A stretch of DNA of 64,000 bases from Semisulcospira habei (GCA_036245525.1 BTPG01000004.1:232703313-232767312), one strand, 5' to 3'. Positions 23,266 through 34,657 are shown, counted from the stretch's first letter. The notes: generated by a model from the letters alone, not told the origin. Numbers and translations are program-made.

Positions 23266-23552
23266 ACCGAGAAGGTCTACATATATAGATGGGGCGGGCC
23301 GGCCGGATGAGGACATTTCTAATCAGAGATGCCGGAACGAACCGAGAAGGTCTACATATATAGCTGGGGCGGGCCGGCCGGAGGAGGACATTTCTAATCA
23401 GAGATGCCGGAACGAACCGAGAAGGTCTACATCTGGGGCGGGCCGGCCGGATGAGGACATTTCTAATCGGATATGCCGAAACGAACCGAGAAGGTCTACA
23501 TATAATAGCTGGGGCGGGCCGGCCGGAGGAGGACATTTCTAATCGGATATCA
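23266..23552. repeat. 75-bp tandem array, four units
   Basis: The unit is accgagaaggtctacatata, then tagctggggcgggccggccg, then gaggaggacatttctaatca, then gagatgccggaacga. Units are slightly variable. Macro-copy 2 has a single unit at 60164-60232. Confidence 0.92.
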
Positions 23553-23599
23553 ATCCGTCCACACGCCTCCATCTTCGTCTACACTTTGTAATAGGGTTT

Positions 23600-23669
23600 G
23601 CTGATAATGGAGGGGCGGACAGATCAGTGGTGTGGGCAGAGTTGTCGAGTGTACATCGCTCTTTGTTTC
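23600..23669. repeat. Single 69-bp unit (array of about 21 in macro-copy 2)
   Basis: One copy of gctgataatggaggggcgga, then cagatcagtggtgtgggcag and onward. The same site in macro-copy 2 (60281-61754) holds about 21 units. The flanks (cactttgtaatagggttt before, ctggcggaaag after) match on both sides. Confidence 0.93.
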
Positions 23670-23805
23670 CTGGCGGAAAGGGTCTTTCTAGCTAAACTGA
23701 GAACGATGAAATTTAATTACACCGTGGGGTCCTGGCATGCAACTGGCCCCGGCCTGGCCTTTGAGGGAAGGCAAGCCCATTAGGGGAATGAAGCAACGCC
23801 TAAGC

Positions 23806-23965
23806 CTAACAAAAAAAAAAAAACCCAAAAAAAACGAACAATATAAAAACATATCAATCAATCAACCGAACCACTTACCAACCAACCAGCCAACCAATCA
23901 ACCCAACCAACCAAGTAAATAACAACAACGCAAGCAACCAGCACACCAACCAACAAGCAAACAAC
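23806..23965. repeat. A/C-rich low-complexity tract
   Basis: A-rich stretch, then (ACCA)n-like sequence (ccaaccaaccagccaaccaa). Not coding. The counterpart is 61900-62100. Confidence 0.85.
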
Positions 23966-24033
23966 ACTTTTGCTTCTCAGACCAGTGCCTATCTTCACAG
24001 GTAAAGTTTTAAACAATTGATTTTACAAATGAC

Positions 24034-25459
24034 ACTATGCGTCGTCCTGGTTTTACCTCGAGATTGTCAGCTAGATTACACTATGCGTCGTCCTGGTTTT
24101 ACCTCGAGATTGTCAGCTAGATTACACTATGCGTCGTCCTGGTTTTACCTCGAGATTGTCAGCTAGATTACACTAGGCGTCGTCCTGGTTTTACCTCGAG
24201 ATTGTCAGCTAGATTACACTATGCGTCGTCCTGGTTTTACCTCGAGACTGTCAGCTAGATTACACTATGCGTCGTCCTGGTTTTACCTTGAGATTGTCAG
24301 CTAGATTACACTATGCGTCGTCCTGGTTTTACCTCGAGATTGTCAGCTAGATTCCACTATGCGTCGTCCTGGTTTTACCTCGCGATTGTCAGCTAGATTA
24401 CACTATGCGTCGTCCTGGTTTTACCTCGAGATTGTCAGCTAGATTACACTATGCGTCGTCCTGGTTTTACCTCGAGATTGTCAGCTAGATTACACTATGC
24501 GTCGTCCTGGTTTTACCTCGAGATTGTCAGCTGGATTACACTATGCGTCGTCCTGGTTTTACCTCGAGATTGTCAGCTAGATTACACTATGCGTCGTCCT
24601 GGTTTTACCTCGCGATTGTCAGCTAGATTACACTATGCGTCGTCCTGGTTTTAACTCGCGATTGTCAGCTAGATTACACCATACGTCGTCCTGGTTTTAC
24701 CTCGCGATTGTCAGCTAGATTACACTATGCGTCGTCCTGGTTTTACCTCGAGATTGTCAGCTAGATTACACTATGCGTCGTCCTGGTTTTACCTCGAGAT
24801 TGTCAGCTAGATTACACTATGCGTCGTCCTGGTTTTACCTCACGATTGTCAGCTAGATTACACTATGCGTCGTCCTGGTTTTACTTCGAGATTGTCAGCT
24901 AGATTACACTATGCGTCGTCCTGGTTTTACTTCGAGATTGTCAGCTAGATTACACTATGCGTCGTCCTGGTTTTACCTCGCGATTGTCAGCTAGATTACA
25001 CTATGCGTCGTCCTGGCTTTACCTCGAGATTGTCAGCTAGATTACACTATGCGTCGTCCTGGTTTTACCTCGAGATTGTCAGCTAGATTACACTATGCGT
25101 CGTCCTGGTTTTACCTCGCGATTGTCAGCTAGATTACACTATGCGTCGTCCTGGTTTTACCTCGAGATTGTCAGCTAGATTACACTATGCGTCGTCCTGG
25201 CTTTACCTCGAGATTGTCAGCTAGATTACACTATGCGTCGTCCTGGTTTTACCTCGAGATTGTCAGCTAGATTACACTATGCGTCGTCCTGGTTTTACCT
25301 CGCGATTGTCAGCTAGATTACACTATGCGTCGTCCTGGCTTTACCTCGAGATTGTCAGCTAGATTACACTATGCGTCGTCCTGGTTTTACCTCGCGATTG
25401 TCAGCTAGATTACACTATGCGTCGTCCTGGTTTTACCTCGCGATTGTCAGCTAGATTAC
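24034..25459. repeat. 46-bp tandem array, 31 units
   Basis: The unit is actatgcgtcgtcctggttt, then tacctcgagattgtcagcta, then gattac. Interspersed ctcgaga and ctcgcga variants mark sub-blocks. Macro-copy 2 has 12 units (62164-62716). Confidence 0.96.
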
Positions 25460-25474
25460 ACTACTCCTGCAACG

Positions 25475-25520
25475 GTTAGAAACTGCCCCTAAGTTTGGCA
25501 CTGTTAGAAACTGCCCCTAA
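25475..25520. repeat. 28-bp duplication (two units)
   Basis: gttagaaactgcccctaagt, then ttggcact, twice, the second diverged (tgccacc). Macro-copy 2 has five units at 62737-62882. Confidence 0.9.
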
Positions 25521-25527
25521 GTTTGCC

Positions 25528-25710
25528 ACCGTACATATTAAACCTTATAGCACCATGGGCGCATTTCCCAAATTTGGGAAGTGTTATTTAACGATTATGT
25601 ACCACTTGCAGGAGGTGGATTGACCAGGCGCCAAGCTAATCTGGCACTACCCTTGAATTATCATGGTCAATCAATCTCCTGCTGCAAGGTGTTGGCGCTG
25701 AAAGGGTTAG
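25528..25710. mobile_element. TTAA-type element with family B palindrome, left arm deleted
   Basis: The left end is ttaaaccttatagcaccatg and the right end is ttggcgctgaaagggtta. Left-arm sequence after ggattgacca is missing, so the right arm (ggcgccaagctaatctggca onward) follows directly. Macro-copy 2 (62887-63101) keeps both arms. The right end abuts the 48-bp array. Confidence 0.7.
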
Positions 25711-27671
25711 CCTTCACTGCCAATGGACGCAGCCTGAGTTTGTGAAATGTGAGGTTAAACTTCACTGCCAATGGACGCAGACTGAGTTTGTGAAATGTGA
25801 GGTTAACCTTCACTGCCAATGGACGCAGACTGAGTTTGTGAAATGTGTTGTTAACCTTCACTGCCAATGGACGCAGACTGAGTTTGTGAAATGTGTTGTT
25901 AACCTTCACTGCCAATGGACGCAGACTGAGTTTGTGAAATGTGTTGTTAAACTTCACTGCCAATGGATGCAGACTGAGTTTGTGAAATGTGTTGTTAACC
26001 TTCACTGCCAATGGACGCAGCCTGAGTTTGTGATGTTGTTAACCTTCACTGCCAATGGACGCAGACTGAGTTTGTGAAATGTGTTGTTAACCTTCACTGC
26101 CAATGGACGCAGACTGAGTTTGTGAAATGTGAGGTTAACCTTCACTGCCAATGGACGCAGACTGAGTTTGTGAAATGTGTTGTTAACCTTCACTGCCAAT
26201 GGACGCAGACTGAGTTTGTGAAATGTGTTGTTAACCTTCACTGCCAATGGACGCAGACTCAGTTTGTGAAATGTGTTGTTAACCTTCACTGCCAATGGAC
26301 GCAGACTGAGTTTGTGAAATGTGAGGTTAACCTTCACTGCCAATGGACGCAGACTGAGTTTGTGAAATGTGGGGTTAACCTTCACTGCCATTGGACGCAG
26401 ACTGAGTTTGTGAAATGTGTTGTTAACCTTCACTGCCAATGGACTCAGAATGAGTTTGTGAAATGTAGGGTTAACCTTCACTGCCAATGGACGCAGACTG
26501 AGTTTGTGAAATGTGTTGTTAACCTTCACTGCCAATGGACGCAGACTGAGTTTGTGAAATGTGTTGTTAACCTTCACTGCCAATGGACGCAGACTGAGTT
26601 TGTGAAATGTGTTGTTAACCTTCACTGCCAATGGACGCAGACTGAGTTTGTGAAATGTGTTGTTAACCTTCACTGCCAATGGACGCAGACTGAGTTTGTG
26701 AAATGTGTTGTTAACCTTCACTGCCAATGGACGCACACTGAGTTTGTGAAATGTGTTTTTAACCTTCACTGCCAATGGACGCAGACTGAGTTTGTGAAAT
26801 GTGTTGTTAACCTTCACTGCCAATGGACGCAGACTGAGTTTGTGAAATGTGTTGTTAACCTTCACTGCCAATGGACGCAGACTGAGTTTGTGAAATGTGA
26901 GGTTAACCTTCACTGCCAATGGACGCAGACTGAGTTTGTGAAATGTGTTGTTAACCTTCACTGCCAATGGACGCAGACTGAGTTTGTGAAATGTGAGGTT
27001 AACCTTCACTGCCAATGGACGCAGACTGAGTTTGTGAAATGTGTTGTTAACCTTCACTGCCAATGGACGCAGACTGAGTTTGTGAAATGTGTTGTTAACC
27101 TTCACTGCCAATAGACGCAGACTGAGTTTGTGATGTTGTTAACCTTCACTGCCAATGGACGCAGACTGAGTTTGTGAAATGTGAGGTTAACCTTCACTGC
27201 CAATGGACGCAGACTGAGTTTGTGAAATGTGTTGGTAACCTTCACTGCCAATGGACGCAGACTGAGTTTGTGATGTTGTTAACCTTCACTGCCAATGGAC
27301 GCAGACTGAGTTTGTGAAATGTGGGGTTAACCTTCACTGCCAATGGACGCAGACTGAGTTTGTGAAATGTGTTGTTAACCTTCACTGCCAATGGACGCAG
27401 CCTGAGTTTGTGATGTTGTTAACCTTCACTGCCAATGAACGCAGACTGAGTTTGTGAAATATGTTGTTAACCTTCACTGCCAATGGACGCAGACTGAGTT
27501 TGTGAAATGTGGGGTTAACCTTCACTGCCAATGGACGCAGACTGAGTTTGTGAAATGTGTTGTTAACCTTCACTGCCAATGGACGCAGACTGAGTTTGTG
27601 AAATGTGGGGCTAACATTTACTGCCAATGGACGCAGACTGAGTTTGTGAAATGTGTTGTTAACCTTCATAA
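25708..27671. repeat. 48-bp satellite beginning with a TTAA-element terminus, about 41 units
   Basis: The unit is ttaaccttcactgccaatgg, then acgcagactgagtttgtgaa, then atgtgttg (or atgtgagg). Its start matches the left terminus of TTAA-type elements elsewhere (for example ccctttactgccagtggaca at 4299 and ccctttctctgccaatggac at 29309). As 48 is divisible by three, 346- and 369-codon frames open on both strands. They are not genes. Confidence 0.95.
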
Positions 27672-27739
27672 TGCGCCTATTAAAAATTATAACTCTAAGC
27701 GCGCACTCACAACTCGCGCACGCATGCGCACGCTTTAGA

Positions 27740-28071
27740 CAACGACTCACGTACCACAAATAGTAAAATACAATACGATAGTCTGCTTGGGGTGGGGAGT
27801 GTGGTGGTATAGTGCTAGAACTGTTGAAAGAGATGAGTTTTGAGGGCGGACTGGAAGGAGGAGAGAGAGTGCTTCTGACGGGGAGAGAGTGGGAGAGTGT
27901 TCCAGGTGGATGGACCGTATACTGAGAAGGAGCGGGGGCCGAAAGTGCTGAGTTTGGTGCGGAGGATGTGGAGGCGGAGAGGGTCGGAGGCGGAGCGGGG
28001 AGGAGTGTAGGGGTGAAGTAAGTTTGAGAGATAGGCGGGAGCGCAGTTGTTCAGGGATTTATAGCAGAGAT
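27740..28071. repeat. Unclassified purine-rich repeat, first part
   Basis: The sequence (tgttgaaagagatgagtttt, then gagggcggactggaaggagg and onward) is continued at 28657-28735 (tggatgcgttgggggagtga and onward). The two parts are split by a 575-bp insertion. It has the look of a dispersed repeat, but I cannot name a family. Confidence 0.45.
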
Positions 28072-28646
28072 GTTCGGCATCAAGTCTCGAAAGACAATGG
28101 AGTATGCGCTTGCTGGGTCAGTCACTGGAGTGACCTCTCCAGTGCGCAAGCCTGGGCGAAGTGTATGGAGATCCTGGGATGCCCAGTCGTCAAGATCCCC
28201 CTCTCGGCCTCGCTGATGTATCCAAAGGAATGCAAAACAGTACGTTTGGCACCAGTTTGGCTGCAGGAGCTGCCAGAACAGTGCGTGAATACAGGCAGCT
28301 GTCTGCCGTGCGTGAATACAGGCAGCTGTCTGCCTTCGGGGCTCCACTCCTGATTTGAAGGGTTTACTCCCCCACATTTTGGCCGTTGGATCCAACCTGA
28401 TCTCCTCCGGCCTCTAGCCGTTGGCTGTCAGAAACAGCTCATCCGCCTAGTGGTGCAATGTGAACACCACCCCCTCACATGGTTTAGCCCACCAGCTGAG
28501 GTGGTTTGCCAAGGTGTGGCGCTTGGAGCCAGCACGTGAGAGATTAAGGAGATGGATGAGGACCAGTGATGCCCGTCCGTCCTATGTAGGACGCAGCTGC
28601 CGAACAGCAAAGGTACTACCTCTATCCAGAGCCCCCTACACCCCTG
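28072..28646. mobile_element. 575-bp insertion with 10-bp target duplication
   Basis: The direct repeat tagcagagat flanks the insertion at 28062-28071 and 28647-28656. The host sequence reads continuously when one copy is removed. Inside is a short tandem duplication (tgcgtgaatacaggcagctg, then tctgcc, twice, near 28280-28333). No clear terminal inverted repeat or poly-A and no recognisable protein. The class is unknown. Confidence 0.65.
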
Positions 28647-28735
28647 TAGCAGAGATACAGAATCTTGTATTGGATGCGTTGGGGGAGTGAAGGAGTTTGA
28701 GCAGGGGAGTGATGTGGTCGGATTTTTTTCACGTC

Positions 28736-29290
28736 AGTAAACTGTGCACGCCCAGCAGGTGATAGTCAGGTTTCAACTTGAATTTTTTGGGAAATTTCAA
28801 AATCGGCGAAATAATGAATTTTTCCACTAATTAACCATGCCTCTGGCCCACATAGTTACAACATCGGTTTCCTTGAGCGGGTCACGTGATCAGCTTGGGA
28901 ACAATGAATATGGCGGACGGGTCCTGTGGTCACAGTCACAGGCATGTTATTTCTGTGAAGATGGTCTCATTGTGTTGGTTTGTCTTGTGATAATCGTGGT
29001 CATGTGTACGTCATCAACACTGGTTGTCTTTTGTCAAATCAATAAGCATAATGTACAGGCGACTGATCATCAGTTTTGACTGACATGATGTACACCTGAA
29101 GTGCGCATGAAAAAGAAATTACCGTTAGGATTGAAGTCAGTCATTGGCCACTGCCTGAATGAATATTTTATTTGGTTACAAAGTAAGAAAACGGCGCGAC
29201 ACACACAGATTTCAAAAGCAGACATCCCCCCCCCCACTCCCCCCTCATTTCATCTTTGGATCCAATACACACACATTACAGTTCACAAGC
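28736..29290. other. Unassigned stretch
   Basis: No supported gene. The 80-codon frame at 28837-29079 includes a hydrophobic segment (LIVLVCLVIIVVM) but has no recognisable family or conserved context. Confidence 0.45.
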
Positions 29291-29295
29291 AGTTG

Positions 29296-29515
29296 TCCCC
29301 CTTTCTCTGCCAATGGACACGGGTTGTGTTTCTTTGTTCATCCTTCGCCAAACAGCCCAAGCTGTCAACACAACATGGATACAAAGGAATGTCACCAAGA
29401 GGCATAGATCCTCATCAGTCCCCGCCAATGCGGTAAGTTAGTGCGACTGCGGGGGCTCATGAGGATCTATGTCTCTTGCATTTGGGTAGTGTTGGCTTTG
29501 TCCCGGCGGTGAAGG
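29296..29515. mobile_element. TTAA-type element with family A hairpin
   Basis: The left end contains ccccctttctctgccaatgg. The right part is tgttggctttgtcccggcgg, then tgaaggtcatg, with a decayed terminus. The hairpin is at 29396-29479, with a loop (gcggtaagttagtgcgactg) like that of 20189-20273, so these two belong to one subfamily. Confidence 0.65.
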
Positions 29516-29530
29516 TCATGACCCCGAGAC

Positions 29531-29962
29531 ACGTGCAGACGTTGAACTGCACACAGCAAGGCGGGCAGACGTGCAACTGCACACAGCAAGGCGGGCAAAC
29601 GTGCAACTGCACACAGCAAGGCGGGCAGACGTCGAACTGCACACAGCAAGGCGAGCAGACGTCGAACTGCACACAGCAAGGCGGGCAGACGTCGAACCTC
29701 TAAATTAGACAGGGAAACGTCCACAGCAAGGCGGGCAGACGTCGAACTGCACACAGCAAGGCGGGAACTGCACACAGCAAGGCGGGCAGACGTCGAACTA
29801 CACACAGCAAGGCGGGCAGACGTCGAACTACACACAGCAAGGCGGGCAGACGTCGAACTGCACACAGCAAGGCGGGCAGACGTCGAACTGCACACAGCAA
29901 GGCGGGCAGACGTCGAACTGCACACAGCAAGGCGGGCAGACGTTGAAGTGCACGCCGCAAGG
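29531..29962. repeat. 30-bp tandem array, about 14 units
   Basis: The unit is gcagacgtcgaactgcacac, then agcaaggcgg. One unit is disrupted near 29700 (taaattagacagggaaac). Cysteine-, threonine- and leucine-rich repetitive frames on both strands are shadows. Confidence 0.93.
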
Positions 29963-30007
29963 TGGGCAGTCTCATCTAACTTGTGTTGCACAGACATCCC
30001 CAGAGCA

Positions 30008-30170
30008 GAATGAAACACGCTGAGAACGGGCAAGTACAACGCAGTTTATTTACGTTTATTTACTAAACTGTGTTGAGCTTTCCTCTCTAAGCGAGCTTCA
30101 TTCGCAGTTGGGGATTTTTGTGCATTCTACGCGCTTGGCAGCCACCTGGTTTTGGACTGGATTGTTTCCC
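30008..30170. mobile_element. Diverged Penelope-like arm fragments
   Basis: gaaacacgctgagaacgggc, then aagtacaacgcagtttattt, matches the outer end of the Penelope-like left arm (4549 onward). The following gcagttggggatttttgtgc, then attctacgcgcttggcagcc, matches the right-arm end and tail at 6660-6700. The two ends are brought together, giving a short imperfect hairpin. Confidence 0.55.
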
Positions 30171-30220
30171 TTGTACTGCGGCTGAAGTGGGCACTAGAGC
30201 ATACTGTTTCGGGAACTCGG

Positions 30221-30539
30221 CTACCCCATGTACCCTGTCCTGTGTTGAACTCTACCCCATGTACCCTGACTAGTGTTGAACTCTACCCCATGTACCCTGT
30301 CCTGTGTTGAACTCTACCCCATGTACCCTGACCAGTGTTGAACTCTACCCCATATACCGTGTCCAGTGTTGAACTCTACCCCATGTACCCTGACCAGTGT
30401 TGAACTCTACCCCATGTACCCTGTCCAGTGTTGAACTCTACTCCATGTAACCTGTCCTGTGTTGAACTCAACCCCATGTACCCTGACCAGTGTTAAACTC
30501 TACCCCATGTACCCTGTCCTGTGTTGAACTCTACCCCTA
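30221..30539. repeat. 31-bp tandem array, first part (about 10 units)
   Basis: The unit is cccatgtaccctgtccagtg, then ttgaactctac, with cctgtg/ccagtg and gtcc/gacc variants. It is interrupted at 30540 by a 1.33 kb insertion and resumes at 31870. Confidence 0.94.
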
Positions 30540-31869
30540 TGTCGCGGAAATATCGCCACAAGTCCTCGCCTACTTGGAACTATTATGGGGCTAAATATAG
30601 AGTGACGTAAGTACCTTAGGACGTCATTCAGCGCAAAGCATTTTTACGTCACTCCCTTGACAAAAATAGTCATCTACGACTTGTTGACACACATTGGCAT
30701 TGGTACCTCAGACATCGAAGCGAGAGGACACAAACTACCAGTCTGCGACAGACCATCAACGGCTTCGTCGACAACCGTTGGAGATTCTTTCACAAGAAAC
30801 AGACGCCACTGCTTGCCACGCCATAACCAAGATTTATGTATATTCCTTCAACTTCTTGGGGCAAGAGCGGGAGTGGTCGAAATTCAACGGTTCGTCGACA
30901 AGGCGAGATTTGCGAGCAAGAGACAGCCGCCAGATCCAGTGGAAGGGACCGGTTGCTGTAGCCAGGGAGGGCAGAAGACCAAGATTTATCGTTGGCTGCC
31001 GGGGCTACAGACGGTGGACGACTGGAGGGAGGGGGGCATTGAGGTCCCTTGGCTCGCGAATTATTTCTGCCGTATCATCGAAGGCGAGATCATTGCAAAG
31101 CAGGAGACAGCCGCCATTTCCAGCGAAGGGAACCGTTTGCCGTAGCCCAGGGGAGCAGAGAACCAAGTCTCAGAGTTGGCTGCTGGGGCTACGGGCGGTA
31201 GACGACTGGGGCAGCCACCAAAATCACTGCTCTTGCAAACTAACAAAATCGCCGCATCTTCATACGTCAACGTGGACGTGCCGGGGTCGTGCCAGAGTCA
31301 AGCTGCAAACGTACTGCAACGTGGTGTGGACGACTATAAATCAACCGTCATAACGTAATGGGCATTGGGCGCTCGACGCCGTGGAGACCATGAACTGGGA
31401 ACAATCAGCATCATAAACTGACCTACTACTACGGGAACACTTACAGAAGATGAGCTATTATTAAATATAAAAAAATCGCAGAGTTAGGGGGAAAGTAGAA
31501 CCGGTGACCGGTCGAGATAAACTCAGTTGTATATCGAACAAAAGGAACTCGGACATCGCGTAGACAAACTCGCATCGCTTAGTTCATCTGCGTCGTTGAG
31601 TAATATTAATAGTCGATATGTGAACCTTACGAGCTACTCTCCGTTGTAATAAAGAAGTGTGTGAAAGGAGTGAAAGTGTTCCCATCTTTGGCACTAGTCT
31701 ATCGCCACTTCTCGTTTGATACACATCTGCCATCAGAAGAAAAAAAAAGAAACAAAGAGAACCCGGCGGAGACCCTGGTGGGTGTGCGACTCCACTACTT
31801 CGAGTTACGTATGTTCTCGAAGGGGGAGGGGGTCGCATCAACCTTTCCGCTAAATTGGGTTTCTCGACA
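30540..31869 (+). mobile_element. Probable solo LTR (1.33 kb)
   Basis: The insertion starts TGTCGCGG and ends TCTCGACA, so its ends are a 5-bp inverted TGTCG/CGACA as in LTRs. A TATA box-like gactataaatc lies at about 31331 and an AATAAA at about 31648, a plausible promoter and polyadenylation order. A direct repeat of about 180 bp (gacagccgcca and ggctacag/ggctacgg landmarks) occupies 30.9-31.2 kb. No gag or pol is present, and I see no exact target-site duplication, which would be hard to see inside an array. It could instead be another non-coding insertion. Confidence 0.5.
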
Positions 31870-33071
31870 CCCATGTACCCTGTCCTGTGTTGAACTCTAC
31901 CTCATGTACCCTGTTCTGTGTTGAACTCTACTCCAAGTACCCTGTCCAGTGTTGAACTCTACCCCATGTACCCTGACCAGTGTTGAACGCTACCCCATGT
32001 ACCGTGTCCAGTGTTGAACTCTACCCCATGTACCCTGTCCAGTGTTGAACTCTACCCCATGTACCCTGTCCTGTGTTGAACTCTACCCCATGTACCCTGT
32101 CCTGTGTTGAACTCTACCCCATGTACCCTGTCCTGTGTTGAACTCTACCCCATGTACCCTGACCAGTGTTGAACTCTACCCCACGTACCCTGTCCTGTGT
32201 TGAACTCTACCCCATGTACACTGACCAGTGTTGAACTCTACCCCATGTACCCTGTCCAGTGTTGAACTCTGCCCCATGTACCCTGTCCTGTGTTGAACTC
32301 TACCTCATGTACCCTGACCAGTGTTGAACTCTACCCCATGTACCCTGTCCTGTGTTGAACTCTACCCCATGTACCCTGACCAGTGTTGAACTCTACCCCA
32401 TGTACCCTGACTAGTGTTGAACTCTACCCCATGTACCCTGACCAGTGTTGAACTCTACCCCATGTACCGTGTCCAGTGTTGAACTCTACCCCATGTACCC
32501 TGTCCTGTGTTGAACTCTACCCCATGTACCCTGTCCTGTGTTGAACTCTACCCCATGTACCCTGTCCTGTGTTGAACTCTACCCCAAGTACCCTGTCCAG
32601 TGTTGAACTCTGCCCCATGTACCCTGTCCTGTGTTGAACTCTACCCCATGTACCCTGTCCAGTGTTGAACTCTACCCCATCATGTACCCTGTCCAGTGTT
32701 GAACTCTACCCCATGTACCCTGTCCAGTGTTGAACTCTACCCCATGTACCCTGTCCAGTGTTGAACTCTACCCCATGTACCCTGTCCAGTGTTGAACTCT
32801 ACCCCATGTACCCTGTCCAGTGTTGAACTCTACCCCATGTACCCTGTCCAGTGTTGAACTCTACCCCATGTACCCTGTCCTGTGTTGAACTCTACCCCGT
32901 GTACCCTGTCCAGTGTTGAACTCTACCCCGTGTACCCTGTCCAGTGTTGAACTCTACCCCATGTACCCTGTCCTGTGTTGAACTCTACCCCATGTACCCT
33001 GTCCTGTGTTGAACTCTACCCCATGTACCCTGTCCAGTGTTGAACTCTACCCCGTGTACCCTGTCCTGTAT
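31870..33071. repeat. 31-bp tandem array, second part (about 38 units)
   Basis: Continues the array at 30221-30539 with the same unit and variants. The split shows the LTR-like sequence inserted after the array had formed. Confidence 0.94.
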
Positions 33072-33183
33072 TAAACTGTTCAAGACTTTTCAAGTCTCGG
33101 GCGAGAAGTCACCTGACGTAAAGATGGCGAGATTGGCATCAGTACTAAAAGGAATCTCGTTCTGCGGGAAAAGCGTTCGGCAG

Positions 33184-33690
33184 TGTATGGATGGAAAGAT
33201 TACTGAAGCAATGTATGGATGGAAAGATTACTGAAGCAATGTATGGATGGAAAGATTACTGAAGTGTTCAATGTGTATAACTTCTCGTAGACTGTATGGA
33301 TGGAAAGATTACTGAACAGTTCAATGTGTATAACTTCTCGTAGACTGTATGAATGGAAAGATTACTGAAGTGTTCAATGTGTATAACTTCTCGTAGACTG
33401 TATGAATGGAAAGATTACTGAAGTGTTCAATGTGTATAACTTCTCGTAGACTGTATGAATGGAAAGATTACTGAAGTGTTCAATGTGTATAACTTCTCGT
33501 AGACTGTATGAATGGAAAGATTACTGAAGTGTTCAACGTGTATAACTTCTCGTAGACTGTATGAATGGAAAGATTACTGAAGTGTTGAATGTGTATAACT
33601 TCTCGTAGACTGTATGAATGGAAAGATTACTGAAGTGTTCAATGTGTATAACTTCTCATAGACTGTATGAATGGAAAGATTACTGAAGAG
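33184..33690. repeat. 53-bp tandem array with shorter starting units
   Basis: The unit is actgtatgaatggaaagatt, then actgaagtgttcaatgtgta, then taacttctcgtag, about eight times. It is preceded by about three shorter units lacking the gtgtataacttctcgtag part. Confidence 0.92.
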
Positions 33691-33832
33691 TTCAAACTTC
33701 ATAGACTACGACAAGACTTGCAACGGACGTCAGGCATTAGGGCCCCCTGAACCACATTCTCGTAGACTGCCACAAGACTGGTAACGGACGTCAGGCATTA
33801 CGTCACCCTGAGCCACATTCTCGTAGGAAGCG
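33691..33832. repeat. Duplicated segment of about 65 bp
   Basis: Two diverged copies contain agacta/agactg, then acaagact, then aacggacgtcaggcatta, then accacattctcgtag. The ctcgtagact link to the preceding 53-bp array suggests a shared origin. Confidence 0.8.
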
Positions 33833-33954
33833 AGACTTGAAAAGTCCTGGATAGTTTAACGTCGGACAGTGCTTACGATGTGCAGTTAAACACCGGACAA
33901 TGTTCGTGGGGTACTTTGTCCGACGGGGAGTGTACTATCGTGATGACGTCAGTT

Positions 33955-34462
33955 GTATTACCAGGAGGGACTGAAGTATATTATCGTGACGACTAACGTC
34001 AGCGGTACTACGATGAGGGACTGAAGTATATTATCGTGACGACTAACGTCAGCGGTACTACGATGAGGGGCTGAATTATATTATCGTGACGACTAACGTC
34101 AGCGGTACTACGATGAGGGACTGAATTATATTATCGTGACGACGTCAGCGGTACTACGATGAGGGGCTGAAGTAGTATTGTGATGACGTCAGCGGCCCCT
34201 ACTACGATGAGGGACTGAAGTATATTATCGTGACGACGTCAGCGGTACTACGATGAGGGGCTGAAGTAGTATTGTGATGACGTCAGCGGCCCTACTACGA
34301 TGAGGGACTGAAGTATATTATCGTGACGACGTCAGCGGTACTACGATGAGGGGCTGAATCATGTTATATTATCGTGACGACTAACGTCAGCGGTACTACG
34401 ATGAGGGACTGAAGTATATTATCGTGACGACCTCAGCGGTACTACGATGAGGGACTGAAGTG
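33955..34462. repeat. 50-bp tandem array, about ten units
   Basis: The unit is tatattatcgtgacgactaa, then cgtcagcggtactacgatga, then gggactgaag. Some units lack ctaa or have tagtattgtgatgac. The longer-range order of short and long units repeats once. Confidence 0.92.
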
Positions 34463-34483
34463 GTCGGGACTTTCCCGGCGTCT

Positions 34484-34541
34484 GTGCGTTTGACACGCTT
34501 GTCAGTCACCTTTTGGATGGATCGTGTCCCTTGTAGATTAG
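34484..34541. mobile_element. Penelope-like tail fragment
   Basis: gacacgcttgtcagtcacct, then tttggatggatcgtgtccct, matches the sequence after the Penelope-like right arm (6687-6720) and the one at 30.14 kb. Only the tail is present. Confidence 0.45.
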
Positions 34542-34605
34542 ACTAGACTATGCGGATGAGGAACTGAGGCTAAAGGGGTCATCTTCGCCACACTGGGGTG
34601 TACAT

Positions 34606-34657
34606 CTACCCAGCGAACACTTGGGTGAAATTACGCTAGGTAATTTTCGCTGGGTAG
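34606..34657. repeat. Small hairpin
   Basis: Arms ctacccagcgaa (34606-34617) and ttcgctgggtag (34646-34657), with an inner aaattac/gtaattt pair. It lies immediately upstream of an inverted TTAA-type element. Confidence 0.7.

Noticed and set aside
25667..27114. Open frames of 346 and 369 codons on both strands
   Set aside because: They are produced by the 48-bp satellite. Both strands are equally open.
28837..29079. Small membrane protein of 80 residues
   Set aside because: It has one hydrophobic stretch but no family match, no supporting context and a chance-length frame.
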